Shown: positions 8,795 through 17,379 of the stretch, piece after piece
Numbering within the stretch: the first letter of the stretch is position 1
How the letters are laid out: each line of letters opens with the position of its first letter
Assembly: GCF_041287255.1 (NCBI RefSeq)
Contig: NZ_JBGGTX010000001.1
Span: forward strand, 682,001 to 746,000
DNA: 64,000 bases
Source of the DNA: Tamlana flava
GTDB taxonomy: Bacteria; Bacteroidota; Bacteroidia; Flavobacteriales; Flavobacteriaceae
Direction of reading: 5' to 3'
Position numbers and translations under genes: made by a program
Notes under the pieces: generated by a model
Database searches by the model: none
The model's input: the letters and a program-made list of their open reading frames with translations, nothing else
What the model was told of the DNA's origin: nothing

Positions 8795-8824
8795 CAAATG
8801 TATAGATTTTTTATTTTATTCAAA
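8795..8824 (-). promoter_or_regulatory. Promoter for the tRNA-tuf operon
   Basis: On the minus strand TTTG (8824-8821), an 18-base A/T-rich spacer and TACATTTG (8802-8795) fit the Bacteroidota sigma-A promoter pattern TTTG-N17-23-TAnnTTTG exactly. It points at tRNA-Thr(TGT), tRNA-Tyr, tRNA-Gly, tRNA-Thr(GGT) and tuf. The start site is expected near 8788, at the base of the terminator hairpin. Confidence 0.75.
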
Positions 8825-8844
8825 ACATTTTTTAAGAAATTTTA

Positions 8845-9147
8845 TTATAAATGCGGCCTTAATTTTTCTTTTCTCTTTTTAAGTTGTCTTTCTAGCGATG
8901 CCACCGCCATATCTGTACCTTCTTCAAAGCTTTTGCACTGTTTTTTTACTACAAAACTATCGCCTGGAACACTTACCCTTGCCTCAAAAATTTTATTCTC
9001 TTTTTCACTGGTATTTTCTACTTTCAAAAAAACATCAGATTTAATAACCTTGTCATAAAACAAATCCAATTTATCCATTCGCTTTTGGATAAAATTTATC
9101 AACTTTTTGTCGGCATTAAAATTCACTGATTGCGTGTTTACTTTCAT
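8845..9147 (-). CDS. hpf: Ribosome hibernation promoting factor (short HPF/RaiA)
   Basis: Binds the decoding region of idle 30S subunits and helps ribosomes hibernate. 100 residues, so it is the short form without the C-terminal dimerisation domain. The beta-alpha-beta-beta-beta-alpha fold is consistent with MKVNTQSVNFNADKKLINFI, and the final helix (MAVASLERQLKKRKEKL) is basic. It starts 30 nt after the xerC-like gene, so both probably share a transcript that ends at the terminator at 8764-8793. Linking a ribosome-silencing factor to the head of the tuf operon may be regulatory coincidence or design. Confidence 0.93.
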   Translation of the reverse strand: MKVNTQSVNFNADKKLINFIQKRMDKLDLFYDKVIKSDVFLKVENTSEKENKIFEARVSVPGDSFVVKKQCKSFEEGTDMAVASLERQLKKRKEKLRPHL

Positions 9148-9177
9148 GTTAATACACTTTTTTGGTTAGACAATATT

Positions 9178-10074
9178 TTAATAATACTTTTTACTTCTTG
9201 GGTGTGCGTTTACATGCACTTTTTTTAATTCTGCTATGCTGTTGTGCGTGTAAACTTGGGTGGAAGCCAAGCTTGAATGTCCGAGAAGTTCTTTAACTGC
9301 ATTTAAATCGGCACCTTGGTTTAACAAATGGGTTGCGAAAGAGTGCCTAAGAATGTGCGGGCTCTTTTTCACCTTTGAAGATGCCAAACTAAAATAATCA
9401 TTTATTATTCTGTACACAAGCGTTTCATATAATTTAACGCCTTTTTTCGTTAAAAACAGATAATTGTCATCCGAAATACTTGGCAGGCTAATCCTTTTCT
9501 CTAAATATAGATTTCCCGTTTGAACCACAGAATTTAATAACGGAATGATGCGCTCCTTATTTCGTTTGCCCAATACTTTTAGGGTTTTATTTTGTAAATC
9601 AATGCTCGACAATTTAAGTTCTATTAATTCAATCCTTCTTATACCAGTGGAATAAAACAATTCTATAAGAAACTTGTTGCGAAGGCTTTCAAAATCGTCA
9701 TCAAAATTAAAATCTTCCAAAACAGCCTTAATTTCAGATTCCGAAAATGGCACCTGAATCTTTTTACTTGTTTTTAAAGCCCTGTGTTTTGATAAAGGAT
9801 TTAATTCAATATCGCCAACCTTTAAAAGAAATTTGTAATATGAGTTTAAGGCAGAGATTTTCCTGTTAATACTTCGGTTGGTCAATCCGTTTTCAACCAA
9901 GCTAACAATCCAGCTTCTTATTTGTGCGTAGTTAACTGTATTTATGGTGTTGGTATCATATTCGATTTTTACAAAATCTGAAAAATCCCTTAAATCATTT
10001 TGATAGGCCTTTACGGTTAAAGCCGAATAGTTTTTTTCCAAAGAAAGATAATCAAGAAACGATTTGAAAGGCAT
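9178..10074 (-). CDS. xerC: Tyrosine recombinase, XerC type
   Basis: Site-specific recombinase likely acting with a partner at dif to resolve chromosome dimers. 298 residues, the Xer length. The N-terminal SAM-like core-binding domain (about 1-85) starts FLDYLSLEKNYSALTVKAYQ. The catalytic domain shows the first Arg in STGIRRIELIEL, a Lys in KVLGKRNKERIIPL, HxxR in HILRHSFATHLL, a second His in LLGHSSLASTQ and the nucleophile Tyr in QVYTH. Its place between rpsU and hpf in a core region, and the absence of att repeats or phage genes, argue against an integrase. Confidence 0.9.
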   Translation of the reverse strand: MPFKSFLDYLSLEKNYSALTVKAYQNDLRDFSDFVKIEYDTNTINTVNYAQIRSWIVSLVENGLTNRSINRKISALNSYYKFLLKVGDIELNPLSKHRALKTSKKIQVPFSESEIKAVLEDFNFDDDFESLRNKFLIELFYSTGIRRIELIELKLSSIDLQNKTLKVLGKRNKERIIPLLNSVVQTGNLYLEKRISLPSISDDNYLFLTKKGVKLYETLVYRIINDYFSLASSKVKKSPHILRHSFATHLLNQGADLNAVKELLGHSSLASTQVYTHNSIAELKKVHVNAHPRSKKYY

Positions 10075-10165
10075 GCGTTATGTTTAGAGTTTAAAGTTAA
10101 AAGTTTAAACTTCAAAACGCAACATTTTTTATTCGTAAAAGGCAAACGGAAATTATTGGACAAAA

Positions 10166-10190
10166 AAAATCCCGCATCAAGCGGGATTTT
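10166..10190 (-). terminator. Intrinsic terminator after rpsU
   Basis: AAAATCCCGC and GCGGGATTTT form a ten-pair stem around ATCAA; on the minus strand T residues continue past the stem. It begins 17 nt after the rpsU stop, making rpsU monocistronic and separate from the xerC-like gene. Confidence 0.85.
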
Positions 10191-10207
10191 GATTTATTTG
10201 GAGCAGC

Positions 10208-10402
10208 TTATATATCTTCTGCATCTCTTAGTCTTTGTATGTACTGTGCTTTTTGAATTTGTGCTCTACGTAAAACGGAAGGTTTGCTGAACTGTTTGCG
10301 AACTTGTAACTCACGTTTAGCTCCTGTTCTATCGAACTTTCTTTTATAACGCTTTAGCGCTCTATCTATATTCTCTCCTTCTTTAATTGGTATTATTAAC
10401 AT
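10208..10402 (-). CDS. rpsU: 30S ribosomal protein S21 (bS21)
   Basis: Small basic protein of the 30S platform, next to the 3' end of 16S rRNA. 64 residues, beginning MLIIPIKEGENIDRALKRYK and ending with a basic helix. It is monocistronic, with a terminator behind it and a TATATTTG -7 motif (10440-10447) in front. Uniquely among the genes examined here it has a textbook Shine-Dalgarno sequence nine bases before the ATG; in Flavobacterium johnsoniae such a site allows bS21-deficient ribosomes to translate rpsU preferentially, giving autoregulation. Confidence 0.97.
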   Translation of the reverse strand: MLIIPIKEGENIDRALKRYKRKFDRTGAKRELQVRKQFSKPSVLRRAQIQKAQYIQRLRDAEDI

Positions 10403-10411
10403 AGTGTCTTA

Positions 10412-10447
10412 ACCTCCTCTCTTTTAGAAATTGTGGGTGCAAATATA
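10412..10447 (-). promoter_or_regulatory. rpsU Shine-Dalgarno and -7 promoter element
   Basis: On the minus strand AGGAGGT (10418-10412, within GAGAGGAGGTT) lies nine bases before the rpsU ATG at 10402. TATATTTG (10447-10440) fits the -7 element, giving a short leader of roughly 30 nt. No good -33 TTTG is visible at the right distance. Complementarity to the 16S anti-Shine-Dalgarno is seen directly; autoregulation is established for relatives and inferred here. Confidence 0.8.
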
Positions 10448-10487
10448 AAATTAATTCGCAATTCCTGAATTAAAATTCAAAATTATT

Positions 10488-11654
10488 TTAGGTCGCAGGC
10501 TTATATTCTTTTTTATCAATAATAATTTTGGCAAGTATCTCACGAAGTATCTCTGAGGTTCCACCACCAATAGGGCCTAATCTGCTATCGCGAAAAAGTC
10601 GCGCCATAGGATAATCTTCCATATAACCATAGCCACCCAAAAACTGCAAACATTTGTAAACCACCTCATCGGCCATTTTAGTTGATTTAAGTTTAGACAT
10701 GGTAGCTTCTTTAACCACGTATTCGCCTTTGTTCAACCTGTAAGCCACCGAATAATTGAATGCCTTACATACCTCCATATCTGTATAAAGGTCTGCAATA
10801 GTATGCCTTAACGCTTGAAACTTGTTGATGGATGTGCCAAAGGCATGACGCTCTCCCATATATTGCAGGGCATAATCCAAAGCATATTCTGCTCGTGCAT
10901 GCCCATTAACGCCCATAACCAAACGCTCCAACGAAAAATGCTGCATAATATATGAAAAGCCTTTTCCTTCTTCACCCATCAGGTTTTCAACCGGCACTTT
11001 TACATTATCAAAAGCTATTTCACCTGTATCCGATGCACGCCAGCCCAGTTTATCCAATTTGGTTGCTGAAACACCTGCCAAATCCCTATCTAAAACAAAA
11101 ATGCTAATACCTTTATTGCCTTTATCAGGTGTTGTTTTGGCAGCAACCACTAAATAGTCACTAATCACACCATTCGTTATAAAGGTTTTTGAACCATTTA
11201 TAATGTAATGGTCTCCTTCTTTAACGGCAGTGGTTCGCATACCTGCAACATCACTCCCTCCAAAAGGTTCGGTAATGCACAGACATCCTATTTTATCACC
11301 AGTAATGCTTGGGACTAAATAGTTTTGTTTTATGGCTTCATCGCCTTCAGCATTTAAATGCGTCATAGCCAAATACGCATGGGCCCAAATAGCCGCGGCA
11401 AAGCCACCAGAATTTATTTTTTGAAGTTCTTCAAGAAGAATAACGGTGTAGAACAAATCTAACCCCAAACCACCATAGATTTCTGGGTAATTGATACCAA
11501 AAAACCCCATATCGCCGAATTTTTTCCAAATAAAACGGTCGATATTTCCTGTTTCCTCCCATTTATCAATATGGGGCACCACCTCTTTATTTAAAAAATC
11601 CTGAAGACTTTTTCTAAAAAGATTGTGCTCCTCAGTGAAGTACATACTATTCAT
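10488..11654 (-). CDS. Acyl-CoA dehydrogenase (long-chain/isovaleryl-like subgroup)
   Basis: FAD enzyme that introduces a trans-2 double bond in acyl-CoA, passing electrons to electron-transfer flavoprotein. 388 residues, the full three-domain length: alpha domain from MYFTEEHNLFRKSLQDF, beta domain with CITEPFGGSDVAGMRT (about 127-142), and C-terminal alpha domain with ERHAFGTSINKFQALRH and GGYGYMEDYPMARLFRDSRL. The position of the usual catalytic Glu reads GGGTSEI, so the base is probably the Glu in SLERLV, as in long-chain and isovaleryl-CoA dehydrogenases. The start ATG overlaps the stop of the upstream gene by four bases (ATGA). Confidence 0.92.
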   Translation of the reverse strand: MNSMYFTEEHNLFRKSLQDFLNKEVVPHIDKWEETGNIDRFIWKKFGDMGFFGINYPEIYGGLGLDLFYTVILLEELQKINSGGFAAAIWAHAYLAMTHLNAEGDEAIKQNYLVPSITGDKIGCLCITEPFGGSDVAGMRTTAVKEGDHYIINGSKTFITNGVISDYLVVAAKTTPDKGNKGISIFVLDRDLAGVSATKLDKLGWRASDTGEIAFDNVKVPVENLMGEEGKGFSYIMQHFSLERLVMGVNGHARAEYALDYALQYMGERHAFGTSINKFQALRHTIADLYTDMEVCKAFNYSVAYRLNKGEYVVKEATMSKLKSTKMADEVVYKCLQFLGGYGYMEDYPMARLFRDSRLGPIGGGTSEILREILAKIIIDKKEYKPAT

Positions 11655-12535
11655 TTTTTTTCTTTTTCGAGGTGCAAATATAATTCAATTATCTTTATTT
11701 TAGCTGAAGGAAAGTTCTTTACTTTTTTTAATTCGTCAATGGATTGAAATCCTTCACGCAATTTGCGCTGTTCAACAATTTCATTGGCCAAGTTGTAATC
11801 AATATGTGGAATGGTTACCAATTGATCAACGGTAGCTGTATTTAGGTCTATTTTTTTTATTGGGCTGGGTTTCTGAACGGTGAATTGTTCCATGATTTTC
11901 TCAATAACCTCAGGTGTTAAACCATAAACATCTTGAAGCTGTGCATCACCCACAAATCCACCTCCGAGTTTGTTCCTGAATTTTACAATGCGCTTTGAAA
12001 GCACTTCACCAATACCATTAACTTTTTGAAGTTGTTGGGCCGTTGCCGTGTTTAAATCTCCCTTTTGAGCAAAGGTTTTTGGAACATTATTATAACTGAA
12101 ACTAGGATTTGAACTTGTAGGTTTAGAATTTATTACCCAATCTGGAAACTTAAAATATGGTGAAATGGCATCAAGCAATGAATCGGACACTTTGGTGACT
12201 TCTTGAAACTGCTCAACCGAGTTAATCCATTTATTTTGTTTTCTAAAATCCAACAATCTATCAATTTCCTCATTGCTCATCCCTAAAGTTGAACCTTTGA
12301 AATCGGTAATGTAATTGGGGTTAAAGGGAAATATCTTTGGGGTGTTCTGTTCCAGTTGAACTTGGCGCAGTGAATCGATTTCTTTGGCGTATTTTGATAA
12401 TGCTTCCTCATCAACAATAATCTTTTCCGAATCAAAATCAACAAAAAAATAAACACATTGTAGAATGACAATGAGTGCAAATAATAATAAAATCCCATTC
12501 CGCTGTTCTTTAGAAAACGTGAAATGGGATTTCAT
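11651..12535 (-). CDS. Membrane-anchored helix-hairpin-helix (ComEA-like) protein
   Basis: 294 residues. One membrane segment near the N-terminus (about 13-31, GILLLFALIVILQCVYFFV) is followed by three helix-hairpin-helix modules: NSVEQFQEVTKVSDSLLDAI (about 100-120), DLNTATAQQLQKVNGIGEVL (about 160-180) and DLNTATVDQLVTIPHID (about 230-246). The DLNTA motif is that of ComEA and related DNA-binding proteins, so extracytoplasmic DNA binding is possible. Coupled by a four-base overlap to the acyl-CoA dehydrogenase, with no obvious functional link. Confidence 0.85.
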   Translation of the reverse strand: MKSHFTFSKEQRNGILLLFALIVILQCVYFFVDFDSEKIIVDEEALSKYAKEIDSLRQVQLEQNTPKIFPFNPNYITDFKGSTLGMSNEEIDRLLDFRKQNKWINSVEQFQEVTKVSDSLLDAISPYFKFPDWVINSKPTSSNPSFSYNNVPKTFAQKGDLNTATAQQLQKVNGIGEVLSKRIVKFRNKLGGGFVGDAQLQDVYGLTPEVIEKIMEQFTVQKPSPIKKIDLNTATVDQLVTIPHIDYNLANEIVEQRKLREGFQSIDELKKVKNFPSAKIKIIELYLHLEKEKK

Positions 12536-12557
12536 AAAATCTATTTAGTTTAGTTAA

Positions 12558-14180
12558 TTACATGTGCTTGGTTAGGTCTTCTGCACCTTCATCCAAAGCA
12601 TCATGTTTTACGTTGATTGCGTTCATGTATTTCTTAAGTTCCCGACTGATTATTGGAGATAAGACGACTACACCTATAATATTGGGCACAACCATGGCAA
12701 AAATCATGGCGTCGGAAAAATCAATCACAGCACCGAGGCTGATGGATGAGCCAACCACTACAAAAAACAGAAACAATATTTTATAAACCAAATCGCTTAT
12801 TTTTCCTTTACCAAATAAAAACACCCAACCTTGCATACCATAATAGGACCATGAGATCATGGTTGAAAAGGCAAATAATATTACCGCCACGGTTAACACA
12901 ATAGAGAAATGCGGAATTACACTATCAAAGGCAGTGGCAGTTAACTCAACGCCTTCTTTAATTGGTACGCCATACTCCATAAAGCTACCATCAAAATTCG
13001 TAATTACAATTACCAAGGCAGTCATGGTACAAATTACAACGGTATCAACAAAAGGTTCTAAAAGCGCCACAATACCTTCACTTGCTGGATATTTTGTACG
13101 TACCGCAGAGTGCGCAATTGCGGCACTACCAACACCTGCTTCATTTGAAAACGCCCCTCTTCTAATACCTTGAATCATAACACCAACAAGTCCACCAGCA
13201 ATACCCAAACCAGAAAATGCTCCTTCAATTATCAAAGCAAAAGCATCATCAATTAGATGCCAATTAAATCCTAGAATTATAAGCGCAGCCAGCACATAAA
13301 CACCTGCCATAAAAGGCACTATTTTTTCGGTTACAGAGGCAATTCGTTTTATTCCACCAATAATTACAATAGCTACGATTATAGCCATAACAATTCCAAA
13401 ATACATTCCAGCGTTTCCGCTTTCAAAATTAAAAAGCTTAATAAATTGAGCAGCAGCTTGGTTAGCTTGGAACATATTGCCTCCTCCAAATGAACCTCCA
13501 ATAACAAAAACAGCGAACACAACAGCCAACACTTTACCAAGCCCTTTCATGCCTTTTTCGCCGAAACCTTTAGATAAATAATACATGGGACCACCATACA
13601 CGGTACCATCTTCGCCAACATCTCTATATTTTACACCCAGAGTACATTCAGCAAACTTTGATGCCATGCCCAAAAGACCGGCAAGAATCATCCAGAATGT
13701 TGCTCCCGGCCCACCTATTGATAAGGCAACGGCCACACCTGCAATATTTCCCAAACCAACTGTTGCCGATAATGCAGCGGTTAAAGCCTGAAAATGCGAT
13801 ACCTCTCCGTGGGCACTATCGTCCCTTAAAGTCTCGATGATATTATGGTCAACATTATCGGTTGGATCTCCGTACAAGGTATCGGCTCCGTGTTTTTCAA
13901 TATCTTCATATTTACCTTGTACCACACGTAAAGCTGTCCTGAATCCAGTTACATTAATGAACCTGAAATATATTGTAAAGAAAATTGCTCCTCCAATCAA
14001 CACAATTAAAACCCATGGAATTTGATATTCTTCTGAAAAAGGAATTTCATAAAAGATGGCATCAACAAACCAACCTGTGTAATCCTTGAAAACCCGGTCG
14101 ATTTTTTCGGAAGTTGTTTCTTGAGCAAATGTTAGAAATGGTAAAATTACTGTGAAAATTGAAAGAAGATATTTCTTCAT
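12558..14180 (-). CDS. Na+:alanine symporter, AGCS family
   Basis: Sodium-coupled uptake of alanine or glycine. 540 residues from ATG at 14180 (MKKYLLSIFTVILPFLTFAQE); a longer frame starting at 14258 adds 26 residues without support, whereas MKKYL begins a clean signal-like segment. About ten membrane helices follow. Family motifs are visible: GNIAGVAVALSIGGPGATFW (about 155-175), GGPMYYLSKGFG, and RRGAFSNEAGVGSAAIAHS (about 345-365). The long soluble stretch between the first and second helices is typical of bacteroidete members. Confidence 0.93.
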   Translation of the reverse strand: MKKYLLSIFTVILPFLTFAQETTSEKIDRVFKDYTGWFVDAIFYEIPFSEEYQIPWVLIVLIGGAIFFTIYFRFINVTGFRTALRVVQGKYEDIEKHGADTLYGDPTDNVDHNIIETLRDDSAHGEVSHFQALTAALSATVGLGNIAGVAVALSIGGPGATFWMILAGLLGMASKFAECTLGVKYRDVGEDGTVYGGPMYYLSKGFGEKGMKGLGKVLAVVFAVFVIGGSFGGGNMFQANQAAAQFIKLFNFESGNAGMYFGIVMAIIVAIVIIGGIKRIASVTEKIVPFMAGVYVLAALIILGFNWHLIDDAFALIIEGAFSGLGIAGGLVGVMIQGIRRGAFSNEAGVGSAAIAHSAVRTKYPASEGIVALLEPFVDTVVICTMTALVIVITNFDGSFMEYGVPIKEGVELTATAFDSVIPHFSIVLTVAVILFAFSTMISWSYYGMQGWVFLFGKGKISDLVYKILFLFFVVVGSSISLGAVIDFSDAMIFAMVVPNIIGVVVLSPIISRELKKYMNAINVKHDALDEGAEDLTKHM

Positions 14181-14285
14181 AAGGTAAGTTTTATTTAATT
14201 TTTTTGAAATATTCGAATTAAAAAGCAGCAATATGCTAAAAAAAAACGGTTTTCTCAAACTAAGGCCGATAAAATCGAGGATTCT

Positions 14286-15305
14286 TTAATCGATATCGTA
14301 CTCAGAATTCAATGCTTCTATTTGTTCGGGTCTTCCCAAAACAATAATCTTAGAATTTGCGGCCAACCTTAATTCTGCCTCAGGATTTACAATATATTCG
14401 CCATTTTCATCCTTATAGCCTATTACCGTACAACCTGTTTTTCGGCGTAAGTCTAAATCTTTAATGGTTCTTTCCCGCTTAGTATTGAACAATTTTTCAA
14501 CGGCCACTTCTTCAATATTAATATTTGATTTGCCTACGATAGAAAGGTTATCAATAAATTCCATTAAACCCGGAACCACAACCAGAGAGGCCATATGGTC
14601 TCCTCCAATTTTATCGGGCAGAATAACGTTGTTGGCTCCAGCAAACTTTAGTTTGTCATAAGATGACTCACTTGAAGCACGACTTATAATGTTTATTTTA
14701 GAATTTAGTTGCCTGGCCGAAAGCACAACAAACAAATTATCGGCATCATTTGGTAGCGCCGATATAAAACAAGATGCCCGATTTACCCCTGCCAAGTTCA
14801 AAACCTCATCTTCATTGGCATTACCTATCACATAAGGCACCCTATCCATTTGAAGGCGTTCTTCAATATCCTTATTTTTCTCAATAATGACAAACTGTTT
14901 ATTGTGTGCACTAAGTTTTCTAGCAGCTTGTTTGCCGTTACGTCCGTAACCACAAATAACTACATGGTTTTTAAAACTATCTATCTTCTTTTGCATTTTT
15001 TTGTGCTTTAATTCTTCAATATTGTTTTTACTCAAAATATATTCTGTAATAATAGATAAGGCATAACCAACAATAACCACACTCGCCAAAATTAAAAATA
15101 TGGTGAAAATTTTTGATGTATCATCCAATGCAACTACCTCGCCAAAACCAACAGTGGTCATGGTTATAACCGTCATATAAATGGCATCTACCCAAGAATA
15201 CCCCGAAATGATTTTATAACCGGCAATACCTATAAGCAAAATAACAACCAGCAAAAATACTGCTGTATAAATTTTGGTTCTAAAAAATCGGATAAGTGGA
15301 TTCAT
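14286..15305 (-). CDS. Two-helix potassium channel with RCK (TrkA-N/TrkA-C) domain
   Basis: Tetrameric K+ channel or channel-like protein. 339 residues: helix 1 (about 11-30), pore loop with the selectivity filter TTVGFGE (about 49-55), helix 2 (about 67-88), then a Rossmann RCK domain starting HVVICGYGRNGKQAARKL (about 112-129) and a TrkA-C regulatory domain to the end. GYGRNG is the nucleotide-binding glycine motif. It is three bases behind the PspC gene stop, so the two are probably co-transcribed. Confidence 0.93.
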   Translation of the reverse strand: MNPLIRFFRTKIYTAVFLLVVILLIGIAGYKIISGYSWVDAIYMTVITMTTVGFGEVVALDDTSKIFTIFLILASVVIVGYALSIITEYILSKNNIEELKHKKMQKKIDSFKNHVVICGYGRNGKQAARKLSAHNKQFVIIEKNKDIEERLQMDRVPYVIGNANEDEVLNLAGVNRASCFISALPNDADNLFVVLSARQLNSKINIISRASSESSYDKLKFAGANNVILPDKIGGDHMASLVVVPGLMEFIDNLSIVGKSNINIEEVAVEKLFNTKRERTIKDLDLRRKTGCTVIGYKDENGEYIVNPEAELRLAANSKIIVLGRPEQIEALNSEYDID

Positions 15306-15308
15306 GGA

Positions 15309-15536
15309 TTATAGATCGAAAACTGAGGAGCGCTTGGTATAAACTAAGTCTTTGATACGCATCCAAAAAGCCAAAAAGAGATAGAGCGCAAACCCAAAAC
15401 CCAAAGTAACAAAAGTTAAGTACATAAAAGATGTTCTTACGACTTTTGCCCTAATTCCCAACCTGTCGGCAATACGTTGGCAAACGTAATAACCGTGCTT
15501 TTGAAAAAACAACAAAGGTTTGTAAATACTATTCAT
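15309..15536 (-). CDS. PspC-domain small membrane protein
   Basis: 75 residues. The PspC fold is recognised by GYYVCQRIADRLGIRAKVVR followed by a hydrophobic segment (about 38-60, TFVTLGFGFALYLFLAFWM). PspC proteins respond to envelope stress, but stand-alone short forms in this phylum have no assigned job. It is immediately upstream of the K+ channel gene with a 3-nt gap, suggesting co-expression. Confidence 0.85.
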   Translation of the reverse strand: MNSIYKPLLFFQKHGYYVCQRIADRLGIRAKVVRTSFMYLTFVTLGFGFALYLFLAFWMRIKDLVYTKRSSVFDL

Positions 15537-15638
15537 ACCTGCAATTTAATTATAAAATTAATATTATTTAAGCTTTTAAGTTTCCTATTTCTGGGTTAAT
15601 CATATTTCTATGATTTTAATAATTTTTGAATATCCATT

Positions 15639-16916
15639 TTAAATATTTCTAGATAATAATGTATTGCCAATAGCACATTGCGAACATTTGTCAGTATCGC
15701 AATAAGTTGTTTTTAACTGAATCATTGCCTGAGATTCTAGAGATGTTTTAGAAACTTTTTTCAAATTATTGAATGCATCAACAATGCTATTCTTTTCTGA
15801 ACTTAAAGATGTGGCTAAGTTTAGAATGTGATCCTCAACATCTTTACCTTGATGCTTTGCGTAGCAAAATGTAATTGGAATAACCGTATTTATTAGTAAT
15901 AAACCTATAAAAGATTTTGAAAGCCTTTTTTCTGAAGGTTTTGACTCCTTTTGAAACGTATAATGGGTTTTCCAAAACTTAGAAGTTGATACTTTGAAAA
16001 GCCCGTAAAAATCTTCCAATTTATTGGTCTCAACCACTTTTGAAAATAAATTTTGATGCAGATGGTATAAACTTGCCAATTGTGACAACCGTATGGTCGG
16101 GAAATTTGGCGGACGCAACCTAAAAAACTGTATGGGCAATACTTGAGAATTATTCAATTGGAATTTCTGCATTAAAAAGGTGTATTCTTGTTTCAGTTTT
16201 TTGAAATAAGCTCCTTCCAAATCTTCATCCAGCAAACAAGCTTGCCCAAGCAAAAGCGCCTCTAAATTACTTTGCTCTGTTCTTGTTTTTCTAATAATTG
16301 AAAAATCAATGGAATTGGCCAAACTAAAAAACGATTCACCATTAACTTTGAGTCCGAAATTCTTTGCCAACATTTTAAAAAGCACTGCCTCCCAATCATT
16401 TTTTGAATCTATTAAAAGCGCTTCAATATCCTTAGATTTTCGTTCCAAACGCTCAAAAAACAAACGCTCCAACCAATTGTTCAACATAAAATCATCAACT
16501 GTAAAAAAATCATTTTCACAATTAATCCATTTGCTTGTTTTGGAAAATAGTTTTTCATAGTTATTCAAAATGGGAGTGTCTATTAAACCCTTCAGTTGCA
16601 AAGTTGGTATTGGCGTGTTGTTCTTTCTAAAAACGTCCATATCGTGCTCCCAAACCACATGCAAAATCACGTTGTCATAGGCCTTATCGGTTTCGTGGTT
16701 GTGCAAAAACCAATCTGATGACTTTACATGAATTTCAACATTCCCAGCCCAAAGTTGCTCACCTATTTTCATTTGGGCATTAAAAAAATCAGGGCCAGAA
16801 TCAAGATTATGTTGCCCGAAAGAAGTAATAAAAATGCTTTCGCTCGCTGTAGTTTGTAAACTTTCCGTTGAAAATTTTTTATGTTTCCAGATATAATGTA
16901 GAAAGTCCTCGCGCAT
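15639..16916 (-). CDS. DUF2851 family protein
   Basis: 425 residues, whole-length match to DUF2851 by recognition of MREDFLHYIWKHKKF, the SGPDFFNAQMKIG segment and the EIHVKSSDWFLHNH motif. The N-terminal part with G-P-D-F and E-I-x-x-K-x-S-D-W resembles a nuclease-like core, although no activity has been assigned. A cysteine pair (CDTDKCSQCAIG) near the C-terminus may bind metal. Divergent from the DUF2721 gene, 67 nt away. Confidence 0.85.
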   Translation of the reverse strand: MREDFLHYIWKHKKFSTESLQTTASESIFITSFGQHNLDSGPDFFNAQMKIGEQLWAGNVEIHVKSSDWFLHNHETDKAYDNVILHVVWEHDMDVFRKNNTPIPTLQLKGLIDTPILNNYEKLFSKTSKWINCENDFFTVDDFMLNNWLERLFFERLERKSKDIEALLIDSKNDWEAVLFKMLAKNFGLKVNGESFFSLANSIDFSIIRKTRTEQSNLEALLLGQACLLDEDLEGAYFKKLKQEYTFLMQKFQLNNSQVLPIQFFRLRPPNFPTIRLSQLASLYHLHQNLFSKVVETNKLEDFYGLFKVSTSKFWKTHYTFQKESKPSEKRLSKSFIGLLLINTVIPITFCYAKHQGKDVEDHILNLATSLSSEKNSIVDAFNNLKKVSKTSLESQAMIQLKTTYCDTDKCSQCAIGNTLLSRNI

Positions 16917-16983
16917 GCCACTAAAATAGAAAAATATTGGGCTTTTTTATTTGAACTTATATAAATTTGAAGAAACTTTTTTG

Positions 16984-17379
16984 ATGGAACAACTCACCTT
17001 AACCACACCGGCTCTTTTGTTTTCTGCCATCTCGTTGATTATGTTGGCATACACCAACCGATTTATTGCCTATGCGGCAGTTATTCGGGATTTGCATGAC
17101 AAATATTTGAAGAAAAAGGACGAACGTTTAATCAAACAGATACGTAACTTAAAACAACGCCTTTACTTAACCCGAAGCATGCAAATTGCGGGCATTAGCA
17201 GCTTACTTTTGTGCGTATTGACCATGTTTTTAATTTATGTAGAACAGCACCTTGTTGCGGTTTGGGTATTCGGGTTGGCACTTATTTTATTGATTTTTTC
17301 GTTGGCATTATTAATCAAGGAAATCCAAATTTCAGTGAAAGCTTTGGAACATCATATTAGCGATATAGAAAACGGTTAA
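16984..17379 (+). CDS. DUF2721 membrane protein
   Basis: 131 residues from ATG at 16984 (MEQLTLTTPALLFSAISLIML); an earlier in-frame start at 16951 is less likely because it lacks a matching N-terminus. Three membrane segments can be seen (about 8-30, 68-86, 92-114) separated by a basic loop (KYLKKKDERLIKQIRNLKQR). Family of unknown function. Its last four bases overlap, tail to tail, the fatty acid hydroxylase gene. Confidence 0.82.
   Translation: MEQLTLTTPALLFSAISLIMLAYTNRFIAYAAVIRDLHDKYLKKKDERLIKQIRNLKQRLYLTRSMQIAGISSLLLCVLTMFLIYVEQHLVAVWVFGLALILLIFSLALLIKEIQISVKALEHHISDIENG

Noticed and set aside
9178..10074. Tyrosine recombinase as a mobile-element integrase
   Set aside because: It has Xer length and motifs, sits among core genes, and no att-like repeats or phage genes are near.
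12283..12498. 71-residue minus-strand frame inside the helix-hairpin-helix gene
   Set aside because: It is a shadow of the membrane segment of the true gene.
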